DNA of 64,000 nucleotides, from contig CP046062.1 of the NCBI GenBank assembly GCA_009676745.1, positions 791,501 through 855,500 of the forward strand, in the 5' to 3' direction. The DNA comes from Leuconostoc mesenteroides subsp. mesenteroides (lineage in GTDB: Bacteria > Bacillota > Bacilli > Lactobacillales > Lactobacillaceae). A program made the position numbers and the translations under genes. The stretch's first letter is position 1, and every line of letters begins with the position of its first letter. The notes under the pieces are model-generated. The model ran no database searches and had not been told where the DNA came from. It saw only the letters and a list, made by a program, of their open reading frames with translations. Of this stretch, positions 48,809-58,718 are shown in pieces.

Positions 48809-50029
48809 ATGGCAAATGAAAAACATCCTGCAGTATGGTATGAACATCTTCATACTGAAAAGTATACAGGTGCTCGACGAGGTCGTATTCACACGCCACA
48901 CGGTACGTTTGAAACACCGATGTTTATGCCGGTTGGCACACAAGGTGCTGTAAAAGGTGTGGGCACACGCGAATTAAAAGACATTGGTTCACAATTCATT
49001 TTAAGCAATACATATCATCTATGGGTACGTCCTGGAGATGAATTAATTGCTGAAGCAGGCGGTTTGCATAAGTATATGGGATGGGATCAGGCTATTTTAA
49101 CTGATTCTGGTGGCTTTCAAGTTTTTTCATTGTCTGATGCACGTAAATTAAAAGAAGAAGGCGTAACTTTCCAGAATCATGTTAATGGTGACAGAATGTT
49201 TCTATCACCTGAAGTAGCTATGCGGATTCAAAATAACCTTGGGTCTGATGTTATGATGCAGCTAGATGAAGCCATTCCTTATTTTGAAACTTATGATTAT
49301 ATCAAGAATTCAATGCAACGCTCATTACGGTGGGCTGAGCGAGCTAAAGTAGCGCATAAGAAGACAGATACACAGGCTTTATTTGGTATTGTTCAAGGAG
49401 CAGGCTTTAAAGCTTTGCGTACTGAATCGGCTAATAACTTGGTCGATATGGATTTACCTGGATATGCAGTCGGTGGTCTATCAGTCGGTGAATCGAAAAC
49501 TGAAATGAATCGTGTTCTTGACTTCACCATGCCACTATTACCAGAAGATAAGCCACGTTACTTGATGGGGGTAGCAGCACCTGATTCATTAATAGATGGC
49601 GTTATGCGCGGTGTTGATATGTTTGATTGTGTATTACCAACTAGAATAGGACGCAAGGGAACATTGATGACACGTTATGGTCGGGTTGTCATCCGAAATT
49701 CAAAATATAAAAATGATTTCACGCCGTTAGATCCTGATTTGAGTTATTACTCGCCAAATCCTATTCGTAAGGAACAATTTGGCAATTTAGCGCAGTATGA
49801 TATTCCAGGCTACAATCCTTTTAAAACATTAACTCGTTCTTATTTACATCACCTATTTAATGCAAATGAATTATTGGGAGCACAATTGGCTTCGGAGCAT
49901 AATTTGCGTTTCTTATTACAATTCATGGAAGATATGCGTACTGCTATTGAAAATGATGAACTGTTAGCTTTCCGTGAAACTGTTATGGAAGAATATGGAT
50001 ATAATAAGCCTAATGCACGATTATTCTAA
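48809..50029 (+). CDS. tgt: Queuine/preQ1 tRNA-guanine transglycosylase family protein, zinc site missing
   Basis: Protein of 406 aa with the Tgt barrel motifs: [26 protein letters not shown] (general-base Asp), [11 protein letters not shown] (substrate pocket) and [13 protein letters not shown] (nucleophile Asp). It should exchange G34 for a queuosine precursor in tRNA. The C-terminal zinc site, normally CxCxxC plus a distant His, is replaced by [14 protein letters not shown] with no cysteine, while the His region SYLHHL remains. The chain is also longer than the usual 375-385 residues, with the extra length in that loop. Followed by yajC as in many bacteria. Confidence 0.9.
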   Translation: MANEKHPAVWYEHLHTEKYTGARRGRIHTPHGTFETPMFMPVGTQGAVKGVGTRELKDIGSQFILSNTYHLWVRPGDELIAEAGGLHKYMGWDQAILTDSGGFQVFSLSDARKLKEEGVTFQNHVNGDRMFLSPEVAMRIQNNLGSDVMMQLDEAIPYFETYDYIKNSMQRSLRWAERAKVAHKKTDTQALFGIVQGAGFKALRTESANNLVDMDLPGYAVGGLSVGESKTEMNRVLDFTMPLLPEDKPRYLMGVAAPDSLIDGVMRGVDMFDCVLPTRIGRKGTLMTRYGRVVIRNSKYKNDFTPLDPDLSYYSPNPIRKEQFGNLAQYDIPGYNPFKTLTRSYLHHLFNANELLGAQLASEHNLRFLLQFMEDMRTAIENDELLAFRETVMEEYGYNKPNARLF

Positions 50030-50120
50030 GTTTGGTATAATAATAGTATTAGCAAAATGAGTGAAAGTTACTGTGAAATGGAACACGTAGCTAAACTCGC
50101 TTAAGAAAGTAGGAGTTAGA

Positions 50121-50483
50121 ATGTCGTTGAATTTGATTTTGCCATTAGTAATTATTGTGGCAATGTTCTGGTTTATGTCACGTCAGCAAAAGAAGCAACG
50201 TGAACAACAACAAAATATGCAAAAAAGTATGCAAAAAGGTAGCAAAGTTGTTACCATTGGTGGTTTGCATGCAGTTGTTGATAGCGTGGATAACGCTGCG
50301 AAGACTGTTGATTTAGATGCTGAAGGTGTTATTTTAACATATGAATTATCAGCTATTCGTTCTATTAGCAATCCAGTAGATACTGAAAAGCCAACTGTGG
50401 CTGACATTACACCTGCTGATAAGGTTGAAGAAACAAGTGAAAAAATTACTGACGATGCTGAAAAGCCAGCAGATGACAAGTAA
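50121..50483 (+). CDS. yajC: Preprotein translocase accessory subunit YajC
   Basis: Small Sec accessory protein of 120 aa: N-terminal membrane helix (about 3-17), MSRQQKKQREQQ, then the conserved GSKVVTIGGLHAVVD core and a long acidic tail (VEETSEKITDDAEKP). Usual position behind tgt. Terminator follows. Confidence 0.95.
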   Translation: MSLNLILPLVIIVAMFWFMSRQQKKQREQQQNMQKSMQKGSKVVTIGGLHAVVDSVDNAAKTVDLDAEGVILTYELSAIRSISNPVDTEKPTVADITPADKVEETSEKITDDAEKPADDK

Positions 50484-50502
50484 TATATAGTGGCAGTATA
50501 AT

Positions 50503-50529
50503 AAAAGGAAGCGTAAGCTTCCTTTTATT
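50503..50529 (+). terminator. Rho-independent terminator after yajC
   Basis: aaaaggaagc / gcttcctttt with loop gtaa. Confidence 0.85.
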
Positions 50530-50540
50530 ATGGAGAAAAT

Positions 50541-51275
50541 ATGAAAACAGTCACAAAAGTTATGTCGGATGGTACAAAAATTGTATATGACGAATATGGT
50601 AATGATCAGTTAAAAACTGTTTTTTTATTACATGGAAATGGTAGCTCCGCTCGCTATTTTAAGCGACAATTACCTAACTATACGGCATACTTTCATGTGA
50701 TTGCGATAGATTCTCGAGGACATGGTCGCTCTTCTAATACAAAAAAATCTATTAATATGGTAGATGTGATTCGTGATATCGACGAATTGAGACAAGGACT
50801 TTCTATCGATAAAATAATTCTAATTGGTTATAGTGACGGTGCAAATATTGCATTGAAATATGCCGTTAAAAATCCAAATCATGTTTCTAGAATGGTTTTG
50901 AACGCGCCTAATCTAACGGCCGATGGTGTTTATCGTATTTTATGGTGGGGGGATGCTATTGCACGATTTGTAACTGAATTATTTTCACCAATTAGTCAGA
51001 AAGCACGTCGCCGTCATGTACAACTTCATGTCATGAGTGAGCCGCTGAATATTACACGGGCACAATTAAAGACACTAGCTATACCGACATTATTTGTTAT
51101 CGGGCAATTTGATGTCGTTAAACGGCAACACATCGAAAATATTTCAAAAATTATGCTAGTTGCCAAAGTTTTGATTCTTCGTGGCCACGGGCACTTCGTA
51201 ACGTACACCAATCCGCGGAAGTTTGCACAGTTGATTACACCATTTTTACTTGGGGGAAAGCATGAAGGGTATTAA
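50541..51275 (+). CDS. Alpha/beta hydrolase
   Basis: Hydrolase of 244 aa. Oxyanion segment FLLHGNGSSARYF, nucleophile elbow GYSDG (Ser about 97), catalytic Asp in VIGQFDVVK and His in GHGHFV give a full triad. No signal peptide, so cytoplasmic; substrate unknown. It overlaps mprF by 14 bp, making a two-gene operon with it, which hints at a lipid-related substrate without proving it. Confidence 0.88.
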   Translation: MKTVTKVMSDGTKIVYDEYGNDQLKTVFLLHGNGSSARYFKRQLPNYTAYFHVIAIDSRGHGRSSNTKKSINMVDVIRDIDELRQGLSIDKIILIGYSDGANIALKYAVKNPNHVSRMVLNAPNLTADGVYRILWWGDAIARFVTELFSPISQKARRRHVQLHVMSEPLNITRAQLKTLAIPTLFVIGQFDVVKRQHIENISKIMLVAKVLILRGHGHFVTYTNPRKFAQLITPFLLGGKHEGY

Positions 51276-53796
51276 TCACGTTTTATCAAAGTTAATTATA
51301 TTAGTTATGACACTGGTGTTGATTAGCCAGCTGTTCATTATGACACGAGAAATCACGTGGCATGCAATTTTATCGACAATGAATGACATTGCTTGGTGGC
51401 AAATGGTATTGCTATTGTTAGCTGGATTTTTGGTGATTGTACCAACGTTATTCAATGATCTTATTTTGCGAGAATGGCAAGGTTACGAACTAACTACGAG
51501 TGAAATGTTGCAGCGTGCATGGTTAGTTAATATTTTCAACCTAAATGCTGGTTTTATTGGTGTTTTAAGTGTATTTTTACGACGTATTTTTTATAATGAT
51601 CAGCCAAAAGAAAAGCTGATTAAGCCGTATATACAAATGTATATACTTGGACAAAGCGGTCTACTCTTTGCAACTATTATTGCTTTTATCATTTTAATAT
51701 TAGATTCTAGTAGACAATTAACAGAACAATTAATGTGGTTAGCTCTGTTCATTTTAGTAGCTATTATTGGGATTATTGTTTCCTTTAGTAAACGAATAAA
51801 TATTTGGCAAGATTTGAAAAGTATAGTTGTTATACGTTTTATAGTCAATTCAGTTATTACGCTGTCCGCTCAAGTAGGGTTGTTTATATTAATTGGTCGT
51901 TTTATTGATATTGATATTAGTGCATCAGAAATAATACTTAGTTTTATTATTGCTAGTGCAATTGCTCTGATCACCATGACACCTGGGACCTGGGGTTCAT
52001 TTGACGTTGCAATTATCATTATGTTGTCGTTTTTTGATGTAACCCGTGTGGATGGTTTTATCTGGCTCATATTGTATCGCGTTAGTTATAATTTATTTCC
52101 TTTATTGAGTGCTGTGGTTCTTTTATTTTTACGTATTTCTAAACGAATTAATGCTAGTTTTCGAGGTGTGCCACATTACGTTGCTCAATCGGTTGTTCAC
52201 CAATTTTTGATTATTATACTCTATTTATCTGGTGTGTTGTTTGTCTTAGCAGGCACAATGCCAAAAGTTGCAGCACAAATATTCGTTTTTAATCACTTAC
52301 GCTCTTGGCCGGTCACATATACCCTAATCAACCAATTACCCAATATTTTATTTGGCTTTTTAATCTTAATTAGTGCACGTGGCATTGCTAATCGGGTACA
52401 ACGTGCTTATGGAACGACTATTGTTGTCTTGTTACTAGTGGCTACATACGTATTTTTCTTTTACCAGTATGTGCTCCCGTTATTTTTGATAGCCATTATG
52501 CTAATAGCAGCATTGTTTAGTAAAAAGTCTCTGTATAGGAAGCAGTTTATTCATTCCTGGGAAGAGCAAGTCGTAGATTTTCTGATTTGGGCTGCACTAA
52601 TTATTAGTTATTTGGCTTTGGGCGTGATTAATCTACCGCCAATTCATCACCATTTCCGCCATGTTAGTAGCTTACCATCTATGCATTGGTGGTATGTCGG
52701 TCTCATTATGATCAGTGTGGTCTCTATTTCTGGTTTGGCTTTGTCTAAATTTTTGCATGCACAGCAAATTCAGCTTGGAGTAAGCTTAGATGAAGCAAGA
52801 GTGAATAAAGTTTTGGCGATAGGTGATAATCATTACACTAATCTCGTTTTTTTGGGTGATAAAAGATTATATTTTTACCAAATCGATGATGAAGATGTTG
52901 TTGGTATTCAATTTCGAATTATTAACAACAAGGCGATGGTTATGGGCGACCCTTTTGGGAACGAGGAGTACTTTGCTGCAGCGATGGAGCAATTTGTAAA
53001 CGAGTCAGATATTCTTGGTTATGTGCCAGTTTTTTATGAAATTAGTGAAAAAATTGCCATGATAGCTCATGAATTCGGTTATGATTTTTTCAAATTAGGT
53101 GAGGAAGCATTGGTTATCCTTGATGATTTTTCGACGGCTGGTAAAAAAATGCAGAATATTCGTTCTGAAATGAATCAGGCAACGCGTGCTGGTTTCAAAT
53201 TTAGAGTATTAGAACCACCATTTAATCATGACGTGTTACAGCAAATGAAAATAATTAGTGATAAATGGCTTGCTGGACGTGAAGAAAAAGGATATTCACT
53301 TGGGTTCTTTGATGAAAATTATTTGCAGCGTGGTGCCATAGCTGTACTGGAAAAAGAAGGACAAATTGAAGCATTTGCAACGCTAGTGACTTCATATACA
53401 GAACAACAAATGTCAGTTGACCTAATGAGATTTACGCATGCTGCACCAAATGGTGTCATGGATGTCTTATTCGTCAATGTATTTGATTATGCTAAACAGC
53501 GACATTTTAAAATATTTAATTTGGGTATGTCACCTTTGGCTAATGTAGGCCAGCATCGCCAAAGTTTTGGACGTGAGCGCTTGGCTAATTTGGTCTACCA
53601 ATTTGGATCAAAGGTTTATTCCTTTGAGGGCTTACATCATTATAAAAATAAATTTACTAAAGTTTGGCAGCCGATGTATATTGGCTACTCAAGAAAAAGT
53701 AGCATTGTTGCCGTTATGGTTGGCTTGTTAAAAATAGATAATAGAGGAGTAAAACATGCACCGAAAGAAGATATAAGATATACTAGAAGCAATTAA
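51262..53796 (+). CDS. mprF: MprF: phosphatidylglycerol lysyltransferase/flippase
   Basis: Bifunctional membrane protein of 844 aa. The N-terminal half (to about 500) has 13-14 hydrophobic segments, the flippase domain, including LITMTPGTWGSFDVAI. The C-terminal half is the DUF2156/GNAT synthase, with VFLGDKRLYFYQI, VMGDPFGNEEYF, KLGEEALVILDDFS and a late NLGMSPLANVG. It moves lysine or alanine from tRNA to phosphatidylglycerol, lowering the negative surface charge and so protecting against cationic peptides. ATG 51262 has GGGGGAAA upstream. Confidence 0.95.
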   Translation: MKGINHVLSKLIILVMTLVLISQLFIMTREITWHAILSTMNDIAWWQMVLLLLAGFLVIVPTLFNDLILREWQGYELTTSEMLQRAWLVNIFNLNAGFIGVLSVFLRRIFYNDQPKEKLIKPYIQMYILGQSGLLFATIIAFIILILDSSRQLTEQLMWLALFILVAIIGIIVSFSKRINIWQDLKSIVVIRFIVNSVITLSAQVGLFILIGRFIDIDISASEIILSFIIASAIALITMTPGTWGSFDVAIIIMLSFFDVTRVDGFIWLILYRVSYNLFPLLSAVVLLFLRISKRINASFRGVPHYVAQSVVHQFLIIILYLSGVLFVLAGTMPKVAAQIFVFNHLRSWPVTYTLINQLPNILFGFLILISARGIANRVQRAYGTTIVVLLLVATYVFFFYQYVLPLFLIAIMLIAALFSKKSLYRKQFIHSWEEQVVDFLIWAALIISYLALGVINLPPIHHHFRHVSSLPSMHWWYVGLIMISVVSISGLALSKFLHAQQIQLGVSLDEARVNKVLAIGDNHYTNLVFLGDKRLYFYQIDDEDVVGIQFRIINNKAMVMGDPFGNEEYFAAAMEQFVNESDILGYVPVFYEISEKIAMIAHEFGYDFFKLGEEALVILDDFSTAGKKMQNIRSEMNQATRAGFKFRVLEPPFNHDVLQQMKIISDKWLAGREEKGYSLGFFDENYLQRGAIAVLEKEGQIEAFATLVTSYTEQQMSVDLMRFTHAAPNGVMDVLFVNVFDYAKQRHFKIFNLGMSPLANVGQHRQSFGRERLANLVYQFGSKVYSFEGLHHYKNKFTKVWQPMYIGYSRKSSIVAVMVGLLKIDNRGVKHAPKEDIRYTRSN

Positions 53797-53800
53797 AATA

Positions 53801-53852
53801 GGAGGAAAAACATTTAGCATAAATTGTAAGTGGCTAAATGTTCTGATAAATA
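53801..53852 (+). promoter_or_regulatory. Hairpin between the Shine-Dalgarno and start codon of the HD gene
   Basis: GGAGG (53801-53805) is 47 bases before ATG 53853. CATTTAGC (53811-53818) pairs perfectly with GCTAAATG (53833-53840) between them; folded, 5 bases precede and 12 follow the stem. No other ribosome site lies near the ATG. Same design as in front of busAA (27061). Confidence 0.55.
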
Positions 53853-54506
53853 ATGCCAATGCATCAATACTTCATGGGAATGAGTCAACTTGAACTCATT
53901 AACCGAGCTCCAGGTTTTTTTAAATACCAGCCCCATAGTGTAGCCTCACACTCATGGAAAGTCACTCAAATTGCTCAATTTTTAGCTGATGTTGAAGAAC
54001 AAAATGGTGCTCAAATTAATTGGAAATCAGTTTATGAAAAAGCTTTAAATCATGATTATACAGAAAGATTTATTGGTGACATTAAAACACCAGTAAAATA
54101 TGCGACATCAACATTACGTTCAATGTTAGCTGATGTTGAAGAATCAATGACAGAAAACTTTATTAAAACAGAAATCCCTGAACAATTTCAAGCTGCATAT
54201 ACACGCCGCCTAGGCGAAGGAAAAGATGATACGATTGAGGGTAAAATTTTATCTATTTCTGATAAAATTGATTTGCTCTATGAGGCATACGGTGAGTTAG
54301 AAAAGTTTAACCCGGAACCTGTCTTTGTGAATATTTTTCAAAGTAGTTTGGAAGCACTCGCTGAATTCACAGATATGGCCAGTGTGAAGTATTTAGCAAA
54401 AGAAATATTACCAGAAGTTTTTAAAGAAGATTTCATTCATAAGGATTTATTGTTCGACTTAGCTAAAAGTCTATTACCTGATTTTGCTGAGGTGGTTAAG
54501 AGTTAA
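53853..54506 (+). CDS. HD-domain phosphohydrolase, YfbR-like
   Basis: Protein of 217 aa with HD metal-binding residues: HSVASHSWKV, the HD pair in ALNHDYTERFIGD and a late Asp in ISDKIDLLYEAY. It matches YfbR-type 5'-nucleotidases acting on deoxynucleoside monophosphates. Homologues begin M-x-MHQ(Y/F)F, supporting 53853 (or 53859) as the start. It follows mprF by 56 bp. Confidence 0.85.
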   Translation: MPMHQYFMGMSQLELINRAPGFFKYQPHSVASHSWKVTQIAQFLADVEEQNGAQINWKSVYEKALNHDYTERFIGDIKTPVKYATSTLRSMLADVEESMTENFIKTEIPEQFQAAYTRRLGEGKDDTIEGKILSISDKIDLLYEAYGELEKFNPEPVFVNIFQSSLEALAEFTDMASVKYLAKEILPEVFKEDFIHKDLLFDLAKSLLPDFAEVVKS

Positions 54507-54507
54507 T

Positions 54508-55002
54508 ATGGAAAAGAACTACATTGCGCGTATGCGTGAAAAAGTCGGGCATGAAGGCATGATATTTGTCTCTGCATTTGGTGTATTGTGGAATGATGCA
54601 CATGATGCAATATTATTAGAAAAACGTTGGGACTCCGATGATGGCTGGGGATTTCCTGGTGGTTATCTTGAGTACGGTGACTCACCAATGCAGGCAGTTA
54701 AACGAGAATTTAAAGAAGAAACGAATCTGGATGTTAAAGTCACTCGCATGTTAGGAATTGCTACAAATGAGGTAGAAAAAAATTCTTGGGGTGATGCGCA
54801 AGAAACCATTGGCATTGGGTTTGAAGTTGAACATGTTGGTGGTGAGATGTTGAAAGATGGTACTGAAACGCTTGATTTACAATTCGTGCCAGTTTATCCA
54901 GAGCCAAAAATGTTCGTTCCACAAGCACAAAAAACAATGCATCTGATATTGACACAAAATGAGATTAGTGAACAACCTTGGATGAGGGAGACGAACGAAT
55001 GA
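54508..55002 (+). CDS. Nudix hydrolase
   Basis: Protein of 164 aa with a Nudix box GGYLEYGDSPMQAVKREFKE followed by E-T-N-L: the REFKEE metal-binding core is intact, but the first Glu is Asp (GDS) and the Gly after EET is Asn. It probably cleaves a nucleoside diphosphate derivative. ATG 54508 begins 1 base after the previous stop. The next gene overlaps by 4 bp. Confidence 0.85.
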   Translation: MEKNYIARMREKVGHEGMIFVSAFGVLWNDAHDAILLEKRWDSDDGWGFPGGYLEYGDSPMQAVKREFKEETNLDVKVTRMLGIATNEVEKNSWGDAQETIGIGFEVEHVGGEMLKDGTETLDLQFVPVYPEPKMFVPQAQKTMHLILTQNEISEQPWMRETNE

Positions 55003-55655
55003 AACTTTATGTTGTACGTCATGGTCAGACAATATTTAACATATTAAATAAAGTGCAGGGTTGGGCTGATACACCGCTAACCAAGAAAGGTGAAAAAGAT
55101 GGCCAGGAAGCTGGTAAAAGACTAAAAAACGTAGCTTTTGATGCAGCTTTTTCTTCAGATACTTCACGTGCGATGCATACAGCAGAATATATCTTAGCTG
55201 AAAATATTCACGAGCACACCAGGTTACAAATTACACCAGAATGGCGTGAATACTTTTTTGGTAGCTTTGAGGGTGGTAGTAATGATGTGCTGTGGGGTGC
55301 TGTGGCTAAAGAATTTGGTGTTGCTAAAGGGACACCAGATGCTATTGCCGCAGAGGTGCAAGATATGACGGCAATTATGGACAAAATTTACGAAGTGGAT
55401 CCAGAACATCTAGGCGAGAACGCTACAAGTTTTTGGCAAAGAATAGACGCCGCATTAGAGAAACTTCTCATGACACAAAAGGCTAATGCTAATGTCTTAT
55501 TGGTTACACACGGGCAGCTTATAGGTAATCTAGCACAGCACTATGGCCATTTTATCAAAGCTGAAAGACCCAAAAATGGTGCGGTAGCAGTTTTCAATCT
55601 TGATAATGATGGCTTGCAAGTGGAACTTTTTAATGATATTGACACTATATTTTGA
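54999..55655 (+). CDS. Histidine phosphatase (phosphoglycerate mutase-like)
   Basis: Protein of 218 aa. Catalytic RHG in LYVVRHGQTIFN (His about 9), WADTPLTKKGEKDGQEAG, SSDTSRAMHTAEYI (Arg of the phosphate pocket) and late VTHGQLIGN with the second His. Likely a broad phosphatase, not the glycolytic mutase. ATG 54999 has GAGGGAG in front and overlaps the Nudix stop (ATGA). Ends the mprF-HD-Nudix-phosphatase run. Confidence 0.88.
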   Translation: MKLYVVRHGQTIFNILNKVQGWADTPLTKKGEKDGQEAGKRLKNVAFDAAFSSDTSRAMHTAEYILAENIHEHTRLQITPEWREYFFGSFEGGSNDVLWGAVAKEFGVAKGTPDAIAAEVQDMTAIMDKIYEVDPEHLGENATSFWQRIDAALEKLLMTQKANANVLLVTHGQLIGNLAQHYGHFIKAERPKNGAVAVFNLDNDGLQVELFNDIDTIF

Positions 55656-55784
55656 TAAAATATGGTCAATACTTTATTTTTTTTAAGAACAAATTGATCC
55701 AAACAAATCGTTTAATGATAATGTTTTCACTGATGTTTCAGAAAACACACTCGTTATTTTCTTCACAAAAAGTGTATTAAACGA

Positions 55785-55814
55785 TTGACATTTCATGGTG
55801 GAACCGGTTACAAT
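55785..55814 (+). promoter_or_regulatory. Promoter of the MFS-sucrose phosphorylase operon with a cre/ScrR-like operator
   Basis: TTGACA (55785-55790), 18-bp spacer, TACAAT (55809-55814). TGGAACCGGTTACA (55799-55812) overlaps the -10. It matches the CcpA cre consensus TGWAANCGNTNWCA at all but one position and also looks like LacI-family sucrose-repressor sites (centre ACCGGT). Carbon-source control is likely. The region 55656-55784 holds no gene I can support. Confidence 0.75.
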
Positions 55815-55851
55815 ATTATGGTAAGCGATTATCATAAATGAAGGAGATAAC

Positions 55852-57042
55852 ATGGTTAAACAAGATAGTTTGCTCACTAAAATTGCTTTTTTGGGCATTT
55901 CATTTGTCTTGACAAGTGCATACGCTATTAACGGCGCATTGCCACAAATGACAGAGGCATTGCATATTTCATCTACCGAAGCGCAAGTGCTGGCCACTAC
56001 ACCTTCTATTACTGTGACTATTTTTGTTCTTTTGAGCAGTTTTATAGCTGCTAAATTGGGCGATAAAAATACAATCATTTTAGGTGTAACATTGGTTGGA
56101 ATTGCTGGAGTGATACCATTTTTTACTGATTCATATGTACTTATTTTAGCATCACGAACGGTATTAGGTGCTGGATTTGGTATTTTCAACTCACTGGCGG
56201 TCTCCATGATTGCTGTGATGTATGATGGCAAGACACGGTCTTCGATGCTTGGATACCGTGCAGCTGCTGAACAAGTCGGACAAGCAGTATTAACATTGTT
56301 AGCAGGATTGTTGTTAGCATTTGGTTGGCACGCAACATTCTTGGTATATCTAATTGCATTTCCGATTTTGTTCTTGTTCATTAAGCGAGTTCCTGATACA
56401 TCAGAAATGACACCGCTTAAGACAGAAACAACGGACAGCACACAAGTGGAAGAAGTAACTCGTATTAGTCCCTTAGTGTTGTTACTGACACTATTTGCTG
56501 CTTTCCTTGTGATTGATTATATGGCCATTCAACTAAGCTTTCCATTTATGGCGGCTGACTTGAAGGGAGACGGATATAATACTTCACCAATATTGTCAGC
56601 CATGTTGATTGCAGCAACAATTGGTGGTGTGACATATGGTTGGTTTGTTGCTAAGTTTGGTCGTTTCACACTACAAATTGGATTAGTATTAATGGCACTT
56701 TCAAATTTCTTGGTTGCCTTCTCAAATGGAAACTTTGGTATGTTGATTTTAGGAGTTTTGTTAATAGGATTCCCGCTACAACTAATTTCACCATTTATTT
56801 TTAACCAATTACCAAAGTTGGCACCACTTGCACGCCAGTCATTGGTAACATCAATCATATTAATCGGATTTAACGTTGGTGTATTCGTTGAACCGATGGT
56901 TGTTGCAGCATTTGCAAAAATCATTGGTCATGGTGGTGGCAGTGCTGCGGCGTCAGCCTATGCAACTATTCCATATTTGGGATCAGTACTTCTTATTATC
57001 GCAATTATTACAATTATAACTAACAGAAAGCAGGAAAAATAA
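55852..57042 (+). CDS. MFS transporter, putative sugar or efflux permease
   Basis: Twelve-helix major facilitator protein of 396 aa with the loop 2-3 motif [15 protein letters not shown] and DHA1-like helix 4-5 features ([16 protein letters not shown]). By sequence look it is nearest to DHA1 drug/arabinose-efflux types. By position, sharing one promoter with sucrose phosphorylase only 2 bp downstream, it may carry sucrose or a related sugar. Both readings are open. Confidence 0.85.
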   Translation: MVKQDSLLTKIAFLGISFVLTSAYAINGALPQMTEALHISSTEAQVLATTPSITVTIFVLLSSFIAAKLGDKNTIILGVTLVGIAGVIPFFTDSYVLILASRTVLGAGFGIFNSLAVSMIAVMYDGKTRSSMLGYRAAAEQVGQAVLTLLAGLLLAFGWHATFLVYLIAFPILFLFIKRVPDTSEMTPLKTETTDSTQVEEVTRISPLVLLLTLFAAFLVIDYMAIQLSFPFMAADLKGDGYNTSPILSAMLIAATIGGVTYGWFVAKFGRFTLQIGLVLMALSNFLVAFSNGNFGMLILGVLLIGFPLQLISPFIFNQLPKLAPLARQSLVTSIILIGFNVGVFVEPMVVAAFAKIIGHGGGSAAASAYATIPYLGSVLLIIAIITIITNRKQEK

Positions 57043-57044
57043 TT

Positions 57045-58523
57045 ATGGAAATTCAAAACAAAGCAATGCTTATCACATATGCTGATTCATTGGGTAAAAA
57101 CCTTAAGGACGTTCATAAGGTATTGAAGGAAGATATTGGTGATGCTATTGGTGGTGTTCACTTGTTGCCATTTTTCCCATCAACCGGAGATCGTGGTTTT
57201 GCACCGTCTGATTATACACGTGTTGATTCAGCATTTGGTGATTGGAGTGATGTAGAAGCATTAGGTGAAGAATATTACTTGATGTTTGATTTCATGATCA
57301 ACCACATTTCACGTGAGTCTGTTATGTATCAAGATTTCAAGAAGAATCATGATGAATCAAAGTATAAGGATTTCTTCATTCGCTGGGAAAAGTTCTGGGC
57401 CAAGGCTGGTGAAAATCGTCCAACACAAGCTGATGTTGACTTGATTTACAAGCGTAAGGATAAGGCACCAACTCAAGAAATTACTTTTGATGATGGTACA
57501 ACTGAAAATTTGTGGAACACATTTGGTGAAGAACAAATTGATATTGATGTAAACTCAGCTATCGCTAAAGAATTTATCAAGACAACTCTTGAAGATATGG
57601 TGAAGCATGGGGCTAACTTAATTCGTTTGGATGCCTTTGCATACGCTGTTAAAAAAGTTGACACAAATGACTTCTTCGTTGAACCTGAAATTTGGGACAC
57701 ATTGAACGAGGTTCGTGAAATTTTGACACCTCTAAAGGCCGAAATTTTGCCAGAAATTCATGAACACTATTCAATTCCTAAGAAGATCAATGATCATGGT
57801 TACTTCACATATGATTTTGCTTTGCCAATGACTACACTTTATACATTATACTCAGGTAAGACAAATCAATTGGCTAAGTGGTTAAAGATGTCACCAATGA
57901 AGCAATTTACTACTTTGGATACGCACGACGGTATTGGTGTTGTTGATGCACGTGATGTCTTGACTGATGAAGAAATTGATTATGCATCTGAAGAGTTATA
58001 CAAAGTTGGTGCTAACGTGAAGAAGACATATTCTTCTGCTTCATACAACAACTTGGATATCTATCAAATTAACTCAACATATTACTCAGCTTTGGGAAAT
58101 GATGATGCTGCGTACTTACTGAGTCGTGTCTTCCAAGTGTTTGCACCTGGTATTCCACAAATCTATTATGTTGGTTTGTTGGCCGGTGAAAATGATATTG
58201 AATTGCTTGAATCTTCAAAAGAAGGTCGTAATATCAACCGTCACTACTACTCAGTTGATGAAGTTAAGGAAGAAGTTAAGCGCCCAGTTGTTGCTAAATT
58301 ATTGAAGCTTTTGTCATGGCGTAACAACTTTGCTGCATTTGATTTGGATGGATCAATTGATGTTGAGACACCATCTGACACAACAATCAAGATTACTCGT
58401 AAGGATAAGTCTGGTGAAAATGTTGCAGTCTTGGTTGCTAATGCTGCTGATAAGACATTCACAATCACTGCAAATGGTGAAGAAATATTAGTTAACAAAG
58501 AAGCTGATAAGAAACAATTCTAA
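57045..58523 (+). CDS. gtfA: Sucrose phosphorylase (GH13_18)
   Basis: Enzyme of 492 aa splitting sucrose with phosphate into glucose-1-phosphate and fructose, saving one ATP per sucrose. It closely resembles Leuconostoc mesenteroides sucrose phosphorylase from the start [19 protein letters not shown]. Catalytic residues are in register: nucleophile Asp196 (IRLDAF), acid/base Glu237 (LPEIHEHY) and Asp295 (DTHDG). The C-terminal 70 residues are the most divergent from the form I remember. The MFS gene ends 2 bp upstream. Codon choice (many TTG, AAG, GAA) suggests high expression. Confidence 0.97.
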   Translation: MEIQNKAMLITYADSLGKNLKDVHKVLKEDIGDAIGGVHLLPFFPSTGDRGFAPSDYTRVDSAFGDWSDVEALGEEYYLMFDFMINHISRESVMYQDFKKNHDESKYKDFFIRWEKFWAKAGENRPTQADVDLIYKRKDKAPTQEITFDDGTTENLWNTFGEEQIDIDVNSAIAKEFIKTTLEDMVKHGANLIRLDAFAYAVKKVDTNDFFVEPEIWDTLNEVREILTPLKAEILPEIHEHYSIPKKINDHGYFTYDFALPMTTLYTLYSGKTNQLAKWLKMSPMKQFTTLDTHDGIGVVDARDVLTDEEIDYASEELYKVGANVKKTYSSASYNNLDIYQINSTYYSALGNDDAAYLLSRVFQVFAPGIPQIYYVGLLAGENDIELLESSKEGRNINRHYYSVDEVKEEVKRPVVAKLLKLLSWRNNFAAFDLDGSIDVETPSDTTIKITRKDKSGENVAVLVANAADKTFTITANGEEILVNKEADKKQF

Positions 58524-58544
58524 TGTTAAATATATAAATGATTA

Positions 58545-58574
58545 AAAAATCAGTACGAAAAGTACTGGTTTTTT
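58545..58574 (+). terminator. Rho-independent terminator after sucrose phosphorylase
   Basis: aaatcagtac / gtactggttt (one G-T pair), loop gaaaa, T run. Confidence 0.85.
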
Positions 58575-58612
58575 ATGTGCTGAAAAATAGTAAATAATTA
58601 GTATATTTTACA

Positions 58613-58641
58613 TTGACAGGAAAAGTAATCTTTCCTATACT
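58613..58641 (+). promoter_or_regulatory. Promoter of the heterodimeric ABC exporter with an inverted repeat in the spacer
   Basis: TTGACA (58613-58618), 17 bp, TATACT (58636-58641): near-perfect. The spacer is AGGAAA-agtaatc-TTTCCT-like (58618-58636), a plausible repressor site. Confidence 0.8.
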
Positions 58642-58718
58642 AATTGCGTATTAAGTAGTTGAAAAATGACATTCTATAGCGTAACATTAATTTTTAATGT
58701 CTTGAAAGAGGAAATAAA

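Noticed and set aside
55683..56441. Long 252-codon minus-strand frame opposite the MFS gene.
   Set aside because: It is antisense to the MFS coding region and its composition (Asn, Ser, Cys rich) is that of a shadow frame; no promoter or ribosome site.
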